A program made the position numbers and the translations under genes. Shown here one piece after another: positions 16,285 through 24,946 of a stretch of DNA of 64,000 bases (its first letter is position 1; each line of letters opens with the position of its first letter). The DNA is from Gemmatimonadota bacterium (GTDB taxonomy: Bacteria > Gemmatimonadota > Gemmatimonadetes > Palauibacterales > KS3-K002). The notes under the pieces were generated by a model. The model did no database searches. It was not told the DNA's origin and saw nothing but the letters and a program-made list of their open reading frames with translations. Where the stretch lies: NCBI GenBank assembly GCA_020344215.1, contig CP070815.1, positions 4,149,057 through 4,213,056 on the forward strand, read 5' to 3'.

Positions 16285-17507
16285 GCAGGGGGGCCGCGCT
16301 CGCCCTGCTCATCACCCTGCTGGGGGTCGCGGAATCGCACGCCCAGAAGCTGCCCGAGATCCGCGGCTACTACCTGAACGTCCCGCTCTGGAGCGACTCC
16401 ACCCAGTTCGCCGTGGGCGGCTTCGGCGACCTGCAGCGGTTGCGCTTCATGACCGAGCCGGCGCTCGGGCCGTTCAACCTGGAGGTCGCGTACGAGCACC
16501 TACTCTCGTACAGCGAGCGCGCCGTTTCCGCACCGGTGCGCAGCATCATCGCGGGCCTCGCACCTGGCGGCGGGGAGTGGCTCCACCTCCAGTGGACGAT
16601 CGAGGAGTCGGACCACTGGCTGTGGCGACACCGCTTCGACCGCCTGAACCTCCAATACGGCAACGAGGCGTTCGAAGCGACGCTGGGCCGCCAGACGATC
16701 TCCTGGGCTACGACCCTCTTCCTTACGCCGGCCGATCCGTTCGCACCCTTCGACCCCGCCGACCCGTTCCGCGAGTATCGCGGCGGCGTCGACGCGATCC
16801 GCTTCCAAGCCTTCCCGGGCACGCTGAGCGATATCGACCTGGTGCTGCGGATGGACAGCACCCGTGTCGGTGAGACATACACGGCCCTCGCCCGCGGCCG
16901 CACCGTGTGGAAGGGCTGGGAGGTATCGGCGTGGGCCGGCGCCCTGCACGAGCAGGCAGCGGCCGCGGTCGGCGCGGCAGGCTCGCTAGGCACGCTCGCG
17001 GTCCGCGGCGAACTCTCGTTGCGGGACGAGGACGACGAGCTAATCGTGCGCGGCACGATCGGCATCGACACAAGGGTAGACGCGTTCGACCGCGATCTCT
17101 ACCTCGTCCTCGAGTACCAGCACGACGACTTCGGCGCTTCCAGCTCGCAAGAGCTACTCGAGCTCGTGCTTCCCGACACGCTTGCCCCCGATGAGTTACA
17201 GGTGCTGGGCCGGGACGCGCTCGCCCGCGGCGAGCTACAGGTGCTGGGCCAGGACGAGCTCGCCGGCAGCGCCTCCTACCAGATCCACCCGTTGCTCACC
17301 GGGTCCCTGCTGGCGCTCTGGAACCTGAACGACCTGAGCGCTCTGATCGTGCCGGGCGCTTCCTACTCGGCATCCAACGAGGTCACGCTCCAGGCCGGCC
17401 TCTTCCTCGGGCTCGGGGACGGTACGCCGGCGAGCTTCTCCGATATCCCATCGGAGTACGGCATCGTACCGACGAGCGTCTACGTCTCTCTTACCGCGTT
17501 CTTCTAG
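16281..17507 (+). CDS. Predicted outer-membrane beta-barrel protein
   Basis: GTG 16281 overlaps the ATPase stop. A signal peptide (GAALALLITLLGVAESHAQ) precedes 385 residues rich in alternating polar and aromatic strands, and the C-terminus ends in Phe (SVYVSLTAFF), as outer-membrane barrels do for BAM recognition. No named family is recognised; strand pattern and length resemble DUF1302 or alginate-export-like porins. A 13-residue tandem repeat (ELQVLGRDALAR / ELQVLGQDELAG) lies at about residues 305-330. As the last gene of the operon it would be the terminal acceptor or exit pore of the system. Confidence 0.75.
   Translation: MSRGAALALLITLLGVAESHAQKLPEIRGYYLNVPLWSDSTQFAVGGFGDLQRLRFMTEPALGPFNLEVAYEHLLSYSERAVSAPVRSIIAGLAPGGGEWLHLQWTIEESDHWLWRHRFDRLNLQYGNEAFEATLGRQTISWATTLFLTPADPFAPFDPADPFREYRGGVDAIRFQAFPGTLSDIDLVLRMDSTRVGETYTALARGRTVWKGWEVSAWAGALHEQAAAAVGAAGSLGTLAVRGELSLRDEDDELIVRGTIGIDTRVDAFDRDLYLVLEYQHDDFGASSSQELLELVLPDTLAPDELQVLGRDALARGELQVLGQDELAGSASYQIHPLLTGSLLALWNLNDLSALIVPGASYSASNEVTLQAGLFLGLGDGTPASFSDIPSEYGIVPTSVYVSLTAFF
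17193..17270 (+). repeat. 39-bp in-frame tandem duplication in barrel gene
   Basis: The segment starting GAGTTACAGGTGCTGGGCC (17193) recurs as GAGCTACAGGTGCTGGGCC (17232), a 39-bp period encoding two near-identical 13-residue units. It probably forms an acidic extracellular or periplasmic loop of the barrel. Confidence 0.75.
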
Positions 17508-17533
17508 TAAGCTGCTACCGCTAACCGGGGCCA

Positions 17534-17554
17534 AGCGGGCGCCCCCGGCCCGCT
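17534..17554. terminator. GC hairpin between convergent genes
   Basis: AGCGGGC (17534-17540) pairs with GCCCGCT (17548-17554). It overlaps the stop of the minus-strand M50-like gene and lies 27 bp after the operon's last stop. No U-run is present on either strand, so terminator function is only likely. Confidence 0.45.
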
Positions 17555-18260
17555 AGACCTCGAAGACTTCCTTGCGCACGTCGGCAGAGGAAACGCTCTC
17601 GAACGCACGCCTGAACAGCCAGGCGCTGACGAGCAGCGCCAGCACGATCCACAACAAGCCCCAGATAAGGGTCGGGACCCCGGTCAGGTCGGCCAGCATG
17701 CGGGCGTCGGACATGACCTCCGGCCGGTCCAGCACATCGCTCTTGATGTCGAGGACCGCGTAGAGACAACTGGTGAGGCCAAGCGCCGTGAGGAGCGCCG
17801 CGTTCCCCTCGGCCGGCAGCTGGCGGCTTGCCGTGATCAGGACGCCGCCGAACGCGACGCCGAACAGGATTCCGAACCAATTGCGCACGAAGAGCAGTGT
17901 GACGCCGATGACCAGGACTCCAATGACGGCCGAGGCGATCCGCGGTATCGACCCGCGGCCGCGCGCGGCCCAGAGGATCGCCGCGCCCCAGAGCAGGCTA
18001 CCCAGGTAGCCGGCCGACAGCACCAGGAACGGACTACCGCCCGAGCACTGGCAGAGCCCGCCTTCGTTCGCTCTGATGATGATCCTCTCGATCGTGCCGC
18101 CCGTCGCCAGCGACATCATCCCGTGACTGATCTCGTGCAGCAAGACGACGAAGATCTTCAGCGGATAGACAATAGCGGTATTCCAGAGGAACCACAGCGC
18201 CACGAAGTAGACGGCGAACCCCGCCAGAAACTTGAGGCGTCGTTTCGTGATCTCTTCCAT
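17553..18260 (-). CDS. M50B-like membrane metallopeptidase
   Basis: A 235-residue polytopic protein with a first transmembrane segment (FLAGFAVYFVALWFLW) and the zinc motif HEISH in VVLLHEISHGMMSLATGG, matching the peptidase M50B-like family. Further segments follow (SAGYLGSLLWGAAILWA, ASAVIGVLVIGVTLLF). A conserved-looking Cys pair (GLCQCSGG) sits after the HEISH. M50 enzymes cut within or near membranes; the substrate is unknown. It is encoded alone, and its upstream neighbour on the same strand is a CPBP-family protein, another membrane protease type. Confidence 0.82.
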   Translation of the reverse strand: MEEITKRRLKFLAGFAVYFVALWFLWNTAIVYPLKIFVVLLHEISHGMMSLATGGTIERIIIRANEGGLCQCSGGSPFLVLSAGYLGSLLWGAAILWAARGRGSIPRIASAVIGVLVIGVTLLFVRNWFGILFGVAFGGVLITASRQLPAEGNAALLTALGLTSCLYAVLDIKSDVLDRPEVMSDARMLADLTGVPTLIWGLLWIVLALLVSAWLFRRAFESVSSADVRKEVFEV

Positions 18261-18367
18261 GCTGTGTCAATCACGACGATTGGGGTTCGCCGTCCTCACC
18301 TGCCCGCTATGATTTCTAACGACCGGAAGCATCCGGCTGCCAGACATCGAACAATACGGGGCACAAG

Positions 18368-19264
18368 TCATTCTTGTTTCGAACGGTCTGCGAAGCTGCG
18401 AACCGATCCACGTCGCGCCCGGCTGCCACGCTCAGCGAGGCCCGCGAGCCTGTTCGCGCGCACGCACACCCGGAACGCCCAGTATCCTGCGATCAGTAGA
18501 ATAGTGAGAGCGACCGAAAGCGCGCCAGGACCGTACTCGATCGACTCGGGCTCGACCGATCCGCTGGCCAGAAGCGACAGCAGCCCGACCGCATTGTTGA
18601 CGGCGTGCACGACCACGGCGGGCAAAATGCTGCCGCTCCGCCAGGTGACCCAGCCAACCGGCAAGCTCCAGAGGAAGAAGAACAGTGCACCGTCGCGGCC
18701 GTGCATGAGTCCGAAGGCGATCGCCGTCACCGCGATGGCGTACCAGTGGCGAAGCCGCGACTCCAACACTCCCTGTAGCAGGCCGCGGAACAGCGCCTCC
18801 TCAATGACCGGTGCGGCGAGGGCTACGCCGACCGCCATCGCGATTCGCTCCGCTGCCCCCTCCGCCTCCGTGACGAACTCGATGTCCTGAGCCGGCGGTC
18901 CCAGCAGCACAGTTGCCGCCAGGTTGGCAAAGAGCAACGCAACGCCCAGCTGCAGGGCTAGCGAGAAGGCGGCGCTCGGCACGCGCCCCAAGCGCAGCGC
19001 CCGCCCCACGTGACGCCCGCTCGCCGCGAGGTACACGACGACACCGCCCAGGAAGCCGATCTCGCCGAGCAGGAAGGTGACGGCCAGCGACCGACTTACC
19101 AGGGTGCTCAGCGCGGTGAGGGCCAGCGCCGCGGCCAGCCCCGAGAAGAAGGCCGCCACGACGGCGCCGAGCCCCGGGGCACGACCGGCGCCGGCCGCCC
19201 CATCCGTCGCCGTCCCGGCGTCGCCGCCCTCTACGCTCCCCTGGTCGAAGCCCCCTTGGTTCAT
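18368..19264 (-). CDS. CPBP-family (CAAX protease/bacteriocin-immunity type) membrane protein
   Basis: The 298-residue product has about eight membrane segments and the CPBP (ABI) motifs: EEALFRGLLQG (EExxxR), a central His in FGLMHGRDG and HAVNN near the C-terminus, so all catalytic positions of this glutamate intramembrane protease fold are kept. Family members process prenylated-like proteins or confer bacteriocin self-immunity in other bacteria. The N-terminus (about 30 residues, Gly/Ala-rich) is cytoplasmic and low-complexity. The gene stands alone, 107 bp upstream of the M50-like gene. Confidence 0.82.
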   Translation of the reverse strand: MNQGGFDQGSVEGGDAGTATDGAAGAGRAPGLGAVVAAFFSGLAAALALTALSTLVSRSLAVTFLLGEIGFLGGVVVYLAASGRHVGRALRLGRVPSAAFSLALQLGVALLFANLAATVLLGPPAQDIEFVTEAEGAAERIAMAVGVALAAPVIEEALFRGLLQGVLESRLRHWYAIAVTAIAFGLMHGRDGALFFFLWSLPVGWVTWRSGSILPAVVVHAVNNAVGLLSLLASGSVEPESIEYGPGALSVALTILLIAGYWAFRVCVRANRLAGLAERGSRARRGSVRSFADRSKQE

Positions 19265-19919
19265 CCGAGCCTCTCACGCAGTGCCACGGGCCCCGCTCCG
19301 TGAGCTGGAGCCGATCCCTCTTAACGTTTGCCCGCAGCGCGGCATCTACTCTCACAGAAGGGCGTTGCGAAAAGATCTCTCAACGCCGCACCGCCCGAAC
19401 CGAGAGATGAGGTTACGATGCCACAGCCGATCCTGCCAGCAGCAGCCGCTCAGATCACCGGGTCGCTCCGTCCCGGTCGTGGAGTAACAGCGGGGAAGCA
19501 GTGGGGCGGAGCACCCGGTGACGGCCGGCGGGTCGAGCATGGCATCGGCCAGTGCACCGCGTGCCGAGGAACCGCCGCGACCGTGGGGTCACTCGCGGGG
19601 GAGAACGCGGCGGCCCCGGCATGCGGGACGCGATGGACAATAGATCTTCGTAGACGAGTCTCGTACTTCAACCGGTCATGACAACGCGAGAGCGAAGTAG
19701 GTGCTGGGCCAGGAGATAGAAAGGCGGTGAGGACAGGTCTGAGGGGGATCAGGTCCTCAATCTTCTGGCCCGGCGCTCTTCGCATCGCAATCGTTCGCCT
19801 CCGCCTGATCCGCCGGCGTCACTACCACGCATAGACAGTCACGCCGCCGTGCGCTAGTCTGTTTGTATACCCCTTCACCCTCACAAGCACCGGATACGCG
19901 ATTCACGCGGGAGGCGAAG
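19265..19919. other. Long intergenic region without a supported gene
   Basis: About 650 bp between the leftward CPBP gene and the rightward holin-like gene. A plus-strand frame (19419-19681, 87 codons, beginning MPQPILPAAAAQ) has an acceptable GAGG site but no family pattern, low-complexity composition and a single CTAC pair; I do not call it. The GC-rich part 19440-19640 has several local hairpins that could be structured RNA, but none matches a class I recognise (it is not RNase P RNA or tmRNA). Confidence 0.4.
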
Positions 19920-20189
19920 ATGAGACTCTCGATCAAAGCCCTGGCGCTCACACTCGGCATCATCTGGGCTGCCGCCGTCTTCCTGGTGGGTGTCTGCAAC
20001 CTCATCTGGCCCAGCTACGGTACGTCGTTCCTTCAGCTCGCTGCCTCGATCTACCCGGGCTACGAGCTCGGCGGCTTCGGGTCGGTGATCGTCGGTACGC
20101 TCTACGCGTTCGTCGACGCAGTCGTCGCCGGCGCGATCTTCGCCTGGCTCTATAACAAGTTGGCGGGGTCGCGCGGCGCAGCAGGCTGA
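19920..20189 (+). CDS. Small two-helix holin-like membrane protein (89 aa)
   Basis: ATG 19920 follows GGAGG (19910-19914). The protein has two membrane helices (LALTLGIIWAAAVFLVGVC and the region GTLYAFVDAVVAGAIFAWLY) with the pattern MRLSIKALALTLGI and a YPGYELGGFGS turn, ending in a short positively charged tail. This matches small membrane proteins commonly labelled bacteriophage holin in environmental genomes, although there is no phage context here and a lytic role is doubtful. Function unknown. Confidence 0.75.
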   Translation: MRLSIKALALTLGIIWAAAVFLVGVCNLIWPSYGTSFLQLAASIYPGYELGGFGSVIVGTLYAFVDAVVAGAIFAWLYNKLAGSRGAAG

Positions 20190-20395
20190 CAAGCCGCGCC
20201 CAACGGCGCACTGCCGGGCCCACCGGGTTGCGAAACCCCTGAGTTCCGGGGGTCGTAGGGACGCCTAGACGGCCACAACGGGGTCATTCCAACCCTTTCT
20301 CGACCCGGCATGTCTAAACCTACGAACCCCAGCCAGCCCACGCGTCCGCGCCCCGGCGGGGACGGTGTATATCCATCTAAGGCGGAGGCACGTCA

Positions 20396-21478
20396 ATGAA
20401 GTACGGATCCCTGAGCGCCCTGGTCGCCGGGGCCCTGCTGGTCGCGGCGGCGAACCCGGCCTGGGCACAGGAGGAGTGGTCGTTCGAAGGGAACGAGCTC
20501 CTCGTCACCAACATGGTCGGCGAGGTCACGGTACGCGGCCACGACGGCTCGCGCATCATCGTCCGGGCGCAGCGCGGCGGCGATGACGCTGACGTCATCA
20601 GCTTCGAGGTGAAGCAGGGTGGCCGGGCCGAGTTTCACGCGGTCTATCCGCTGGACCAAGCCACCGAGTACCACTACCCGCGCCGGCGCGGCGGCAGCAC
20701 CCAGTTCCGCCTCGAGGGCTGGGCAAACGAGAGCTCCTTCCTCGAGGATCTCTACTCCGCCATCTCCCCGCGTGAGCGGATCAGGATCGGCGGAGACGTC
20801 GGTCGGGGCGCCCTCGAGGCCTGGGCCGATCTCGAGGTCCTCGTCCCGCGCGGTGTGGAAACGCACGTGGTGATCGCCGTCGGCGAGATCAAAGCGATGG
20901 ACGTAGATGCCGCGGTCGACCTCGATACACATAGCGGCGCCGTCAGCGCCGAGAACATCGGTGGCGATACGCGCATCGACACCGGCAGCGGCTCAGTCGA
21001 CGTCAACGGTGTCCGCGGCAACCTGTCGGTCGACACGGGCTCCGGCAGTGTCGAGGCGGCCAACATCGAGGGTGACAGGATCCTCATCGACACCGGCAGC
21101 GGCCGAGTGACCGTGAACGACGCCGCAGCGAGCAGCCTCGAGGTCGATACTGGAAGCGGCTCCGTGCGGACCAGCAACATCGCCTGCGAGAACTCGAAGA
21201 TCGACACCGGCTCCGGTTCAGTGACCCTCGATCTCGTGCAGATGGGCACCGGGAGCTACGTCATCGACACCGGCAGCGGCGGCGTGACCGTCAACCTGCC
21301 GGCCGATGCGTCTGTTCATATCATCGCCGAGACGGGAAGCGGAGGCATCAACCTCGACGTACCCAACGCGATGCTGCGCCGCATGAGTCGCGACGAGGTC
21401 GAGCTCGAGATCGGTGGCGGCGACGCCCGCCTGGAGATCGACACCGGCTCCGGCGGTATCACGATCCGGTCCCGGTAG
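20396..21478 (+). CDS. DUF4097-type beta-solenoid exported protein (DTGSG repeats)
   Basis: A GGCGGAGG site precedes ATG 20396. After a signal peptide (cut near AWAQ) the 360-residue protein has a non-repetitive region with a YPLDQATEYHYPRRRG patch, then repeated turns every 18-22 residues containing DTGSG (eight occurrences, such as DTGSGSVDV and DTGSGGVTV). Such repeats stack as a right-handed beta-solenoid, the DUF4097 or adhesin-like fold. These proteins are thought to act at the cell envelope but have no defined biochemical role. Two distant relatives are encoded at 30863-32888 beside an ECF sigma system. Confidence 0.82.
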   Translation: MKYGSLSALVAGALLVAAANPAWAQEEWSFEGNELLVTNMVGEVTVRGHDGSRIIVRAQRGGDDADVISFEVKQGGRAEFHAVYPLDQATEYHYPRRRGGSTQFRLEGWANESSFLEDLYSAISPRERIRIGGDVGRGALEAWADLEVLVPRGVETHVVIAVGEIKAMDVDAAVDLDTHSGAVSAENIGGDTRIDTGSGSVDVNGVRGNLSVDTGSGSVEAANIEGDRILIDTGSGRVTVNDAAASSLEVDTGSGSVRTSNIACENSKIDTGSGSVTLDLVQMGTGSYVIDTGSGGVTVNLPADASVHIIAETGSGGINLDVPNAMLRRMSRDEVELEIGGGDARLEIDTGSGGITIRSR

Positions 21479-21521
21479 GGCACTTTTAGTCCGCGAGACC
21501 GGCCGAGCCCTTGCCTAAACG

Positions 21522-21562
21522 CGCAGGCGGAAGGGTATGCTACCAGCACCCTTCCGCCCGCG
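21522..21562. terminator. Long hairpin between convergent genes
   Basis: GGCGGAAGGGT (21526-21536) pairs perfectly with ACCCTTCCGCC (21548-21558) and the stem extends, past one mismatch, by GCG(C) pairs to 21522 and 21562. It lies between the DUF4097 gene (ends 21478) and the kinase gene (ends 21598), and so can serve both strands. No U-run follows on either side. Confidence 0.6.
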
Positions 21563-21597
21563 CCCATCATGGCCTGCGCCCGCTCCCTGCGGACCGC

Positions 21598-23214
21598 CTA
21601 GCTCGATCCGCCGGCTTCCGGTAGAGCGGGGCGCCTCCGCCCTGCCCCGCGCTCCAACGCCGCCCCCGGGACCTCTGCGGCAAGCGCCGCCAACCGGTCA
21701 ACCAGCCGCTCGAGCTGCGGCTCCCTCTGCTCCCTCAGACCTCGTGTGAGAGTGTGCCTGGAAGCGAACACGCCCCAGAATGCGCCCAGTGCGATGGGGA
21801 TGAGAATGAGCGGGCCAGGGTCTGCAGAGAAGAATAGCCCGAGCGCTGCTCCGAGCGCGGCGCCACCGATTCCGCCAGCGGAGCATGCAAGCTGCCTCCA
21901 GTCCGTCAGCTCGAGACGCTCCTCAACGTGTATGCGCGTTTGGCCGGCCTGTCGTGTGACAGTGACGATCACTTTCCGGCCTTCGGGGCGGGGGGCCGCG
22001 GGGCTCCAGGTGAGCGTTCCACCAACCGCCGAGACGTGCCCGACGATCCCGAGCGCCGCCTGGATCTCAGCCACCAGCGCCTCGTACTCCGACTCGGGTA
22101 TCTCTCCCTCGACCGTTCGGTCGATCGTGAGCGTATCTCTGCTTGGACCCGGCGACCGAGGCTCAGCTCCCGCCTGCCAGGCGGCTCCCGATACGCGCGG
22201 CCGCGCCAGCTCTCTGGCCGCCTCACGCACCCGCTCCGGCGCGATACCGACCTCCGCTGCCACCTGTTCGACGGCGCCGATCGAGAGCGCGCCTTCCTCG
22301 GTCGGATGCTCGGCCTCCAGCTCCGCCGCTCGCTCGAGTATCCTACGCACCTGGCCGTCGCTCAGCTTGACGCTCCCCTCGGCCGCGGCGGCCAGCACGT
22401 CAGCGAACTCGACCGGCGTCGCGAACCGGTTCGCGGGCCGCACCGCCAGTGCCCTCACCAGAGCCTGCTCGAGCCTTCCCGGCAGCCCATCGAGGCACTC
22501 GCGGTGCTCGGGCGATGCATCGACGAACCTCCCCAAGCGCAGCGCCTCTTCCGTGGGCCACAGCCCCGGTGTGTCGCCGACCAGCATCTCATAAACGACA
22601 CAGGCGAGACCATAGACGTCAGTTCTCTCATCGAACTCCGCAATCGCCGCCGCCTGTTCGGGGCTCATGTACCCCGGTGTCCCCAACGGCACACCGGTAC
22701 GCGTCAGACTCTCCCGGCCCGCCGCGCTCACCGCCTTCGCGATACCGAAGTCCGCCACGACCGCCAGACCCTCGGAGAACAGGATGTTCTCCGGCTTTAT
22801 GTCACGATGGATTACGCCGTGCCGATGTGCGTGCTCGAGTGCCGCGGCGACTTGCTGGGCGATGCGAAGCGTTACGTCGAAGGGAACCCGCGCCCCGCGG
22901 CTCAAATGACCGCGCAGCGACCCGCCCGCCACATACGGCATTACGTAGTAGAGGAAGCCGTCGGCTTCGCCGGAATCGAGCAGCGGCAGGATGTGCGGAT
23001 GATTGAGCTGGGCGGTGATCCTGATCTCGCGCAGGAAGCGATCGGACCCGACCGCTGCGGTCAGCTCCGGGCGCAGAACCTTGACCGCAACGTCGCGCCC
23101 GTGCTTGAGGTCGCGCGCCAGGTAGACGGTGGCCATGCCACCACTACCGAGCCTGCGCTTGATCGCGTAGCGGCCGGCGAGCGCGCCCTTAATGCTCTCG
23201 ATGTCGTCAGGCAT
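21598..23214 (-). CDS. Ser/Thr protein kinase with C-terminal membrane module (538 aa)
   Basis: Residues 1-270 form a Hanks-type kinase: glycine loop LGSGGMATVY (22-31), Lys45, HRDIKPEN (Asp138), DFG (155-157) and GTPGYMSPEQ. There are no PASTA repeats. A helical region follows (ILERAAELEAEHPTEEG), then a conserved small domain (EGEIPESEYEALVAEIQ... TLTWSPAAP) and two membrane helices near residues 440-490 (IGGAALGAALGLFFSADPG), with a charged tail. The wording NHPHILPLLDSGEADG is typical of Gemmatimonadota kinases. It overlaps the next kinase's stop by eight bases. Substrates are unknown; envelope or metabolic signalling is inferred. Confidence 0.9.
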   Translation of the reverse strand: MPDDIESIKGALAGRYAIKRRLGSGGMATVYLARDLKHGRDVAVKVLRPELTAAVGSDRFLREIRITAQLNHPHILPLLDSGEADGFLYYVMPYVAGGSLRGHLSRGARVPFDVTLRIAQQVAAALEHAHRHGVIHRDIKPENILFSEGLAVVADFGIAKAVSAAGRESLTRTGVPLGTPGYMSPEQAAAIAEFDERTDVYGLACVVYEMLVGDTPGLWPTEEALRLGRFVDASPEHRECLDGLPGRLEQALVRALAVRPANRFATPVEFADVLAAAAEGSVKLSDGQVRRILERAAELEAEHPTEEGALSIGAVEQVAAEVGIAPERVREAARELARPRVSGAAWQAGAEPRSPGPSRDTLTIDRTVEGEIPESEYEALVAEIQAALGIVGHVSAVGGTLTWSPAAPRPEGRKVIVTVTRQAGQTRIHVEERLELTDWRQLACSAGGIGGAALGAALGLFFSADPGPLILIPIALGAFWGVFASRHTLTRGLREQREPQLERLVDRLAALAAEVPGAALERGAGRRRPALPEAGGSS

Positions 23215-24790
23215 CCGCGCTCGGGTCCCCTGATTTCAAAGCGGGCCGCGGCGCAGAGACCTGCGCCAGCGCCGCCAGTCGATCGGCGAGCTCGAGCAGC
23301 TTCGGCCTATGCCGGGCCGCCTTACCTTTGAAGAACAGAGCCACTGCCGTGATGGCGCCGACGGGGGCCAGCAGGAGCGCCAGCAGCATAGCCCGGTCAC
23401 CCATGCCGAGCGCGCTCACCAACCCGAGACCGGTGAGGATCCCGACACCTACGCCCCAGCCCGGCACGAATATCCTCCAACCCGACAGCTCGAAACGTTC
23501 CTCGATGTGAACCTGCGTCTTCCCGGCCTCCGGGGTGACCGTCACGACGACCTTGCGTTCATCGGTTCCCGGAGCGGCCGGACTCCAGGTAAGCGTGCTT
23601 CCGAGCACCGAGACGTGACCCACGATGCCCAGCGTCGCCTGGATCTCGTTCACCATTGCCTTGTGAACGGATTCGTCGATCTCACCCTCCAGCGTCCGGT
23701 CGAGAATCAGCGTGTCCTTGCGATAGTCGACCCGGGTCGGGCCCGGCGTGGCTGCGTGCGGCACGACACGACCACCCGGCCGACCCAGTTCCCTCACCGC
23801 CTCGCGGACGTGCTCCGGGGGAATGCCGACTTCCGCCGCCACCTGCTCGACCGCCCCGATGGAGAGCGCGCGCTCTCCCGTCGGATGCTCGGCCTGAAGC
23901 TCGGCCGCCCGGCTGAGAACCTCATCTACCTGCGCCTCGCTGAGTTTCGCCGTTCCCGCCGCCGCCGTGGCCAACGCACCCGCGAGCTCGCCCGGCGACT
24001 CGAACCGATCCGCGGGCCGTGCCGCCAGCGCCTTGACCAGCGTCTGCTCCACTCTTCCAGGGAGCCGGTCCAGAAGCTCGCGATGTTCCGGCGGCGCATC
24101 GAGGAAACGCCCCAACCGCGCGTCGTCGGGGCTGGGCAGAACCACCGGCGTGCCGCCGGTCAGCATCTCGTAGACGACACAGGCTAGGCTGTAGACGTCG
24201 GTCCGCTTATCTAGCTCCGCTACTCCCATCGCCTGCTCGGGGCTCATGTAGCCCGGCGTGCCCAACGGCACCCCCGTACGGGTCAGCGCTTCAAGGCCCG
24301 CCGTGCTCACCGCCTTCGCTATGCCGAAGTCCGCCACGACCGCCAACCCCTCGGAGAACAGAATGTTCTCCGGCTTCACGTCGCGGTGGACAACACCGAC
24401 GCGGTGCGCATGGTCCAGCGCCGCGGCCACATGCCGGGCGACGCGAAGCACCGCATCGAGCGGCAGCCGTGACTGGCCGGCCATCCGTCGGCGAAGCGAA
24501 CCGCCCGCCACGTAGGGCATCACGTAATAGATGAAGCCGTCGGCCTCGCCCGAATCGAGCAGCGGCAGGATGTGCGGGTGATTGAGTTGGGCGGTGATCC
24601 TGATCTCACGCAGGAAGCGGTCCGACCCGACCGCCGCAGCCACCTCGGGCCGGAGAACCTTGACCGCGACCTGCCGCCCGTGCTTCAGGTCGCGGGCGAG
24701 AAATACGATGGCCATCCCGCCGCTACCGAGCTCTCGCTCTGTCGCGTAGCGGTCGGCGAAGGCGTTTCTTACGCGATCCGGATCCATCAT
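23207..24790 (-). CDS. Ser/Thr protein kinase, tandem paralogue (527 aa)
   Basis: It has the same architecture as the downstream kinase and the two are similar along their whole length, so this is a tandem duplication. The kinase core shows LGSGGMAIVF, VAVKVL (Lys44), HRDVKPEN, DFGIAK and GTPGYMSPEQ; the middle part keeps ERALSIGAVEQVAAEVGIP, and two membrane helices (GWGVGVGILTGLGLVSALGM, LLALLLAPVGAITAVALFF) are followed by a basic tail. As first gene of the pair it starts at ATG 24790 or 24787. All catalytic residues are intact in both copies, so both should be active; different tails suggest separate inputs. Confidence 0.9.
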   Translation of the reverse strand: MMDPDRVRNAFADRYATERELGSGGMAIVFLARDLKHGRQVAVKVLRPEVAAAVGSDRFLREIRITAQLNHPHILPLLDSGEADGFIYYVMPYVAGGSLRRRMAGQSRLPLDAVLRVARHVAAALDHAHRVGVVHRDVKPENILFSEGLAVVADFGIAKAVSTAGLEALTRTGVPLGTPGYMSPEQAMGVAELDKRTDVYSLACVVYEMLTGGTPVVLPSPDDARLGRFLDAPPEHRELLDRLPGRVEQTLVKALAARPADRFESPGELAGALATAAAGTAKLSEAQVDEVLSRAAELQAEHPTGERALSIGAVEQVAAEVGIPPEHVREAVRELGRPGGRVVPHAATPGPTRVDYRKDTLILDRTLEGEIDESVHKAMVNEIQATLGIVGHVSVLGSTLTWSPAAPGTDERKVVVTVTPEAGKTQVHIEERFELSGWRIFVPGWGVGVGILTGLGLVSALGMGDRAMLLALLLAPVGAITAVALFFKGKAARHRPKLLELADRLAALAQVSAPRPALKSGDPSADA

Positions 24791-24946
24791 TCGCCATCAA
24801 GATGTGGCCTCGCCGCCATCGCCGCCAGGCAGCGCACTGCCCGCAAGAAAGCCGCGACATATATTGATCCAAAGGCCCGCGTCGTGTTTCGCACGAGGGA
24901 GTCTCGCGATGTCACTCCCCATGACCAGACCCCCGAGGCGCGAGGG

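Noticed and set aside
19440..19640. Structured RNA such as RNase P RNA
   Set aside because: None of the conserved RNase P or tmRNA sequence blocks is present.
19419..19681. Plus-strand frame of 87 codons with a GAGG site
   Set aside because: No family pattern, repetitive composition, and no conserved neighbour; could be chance in GC-rich DNA.
21928..23331. Plus-strand 467-codon frame opposite the kinase gene
   Set aside because: Arg-rich antisense of a well-supported Hanks-type kinase.
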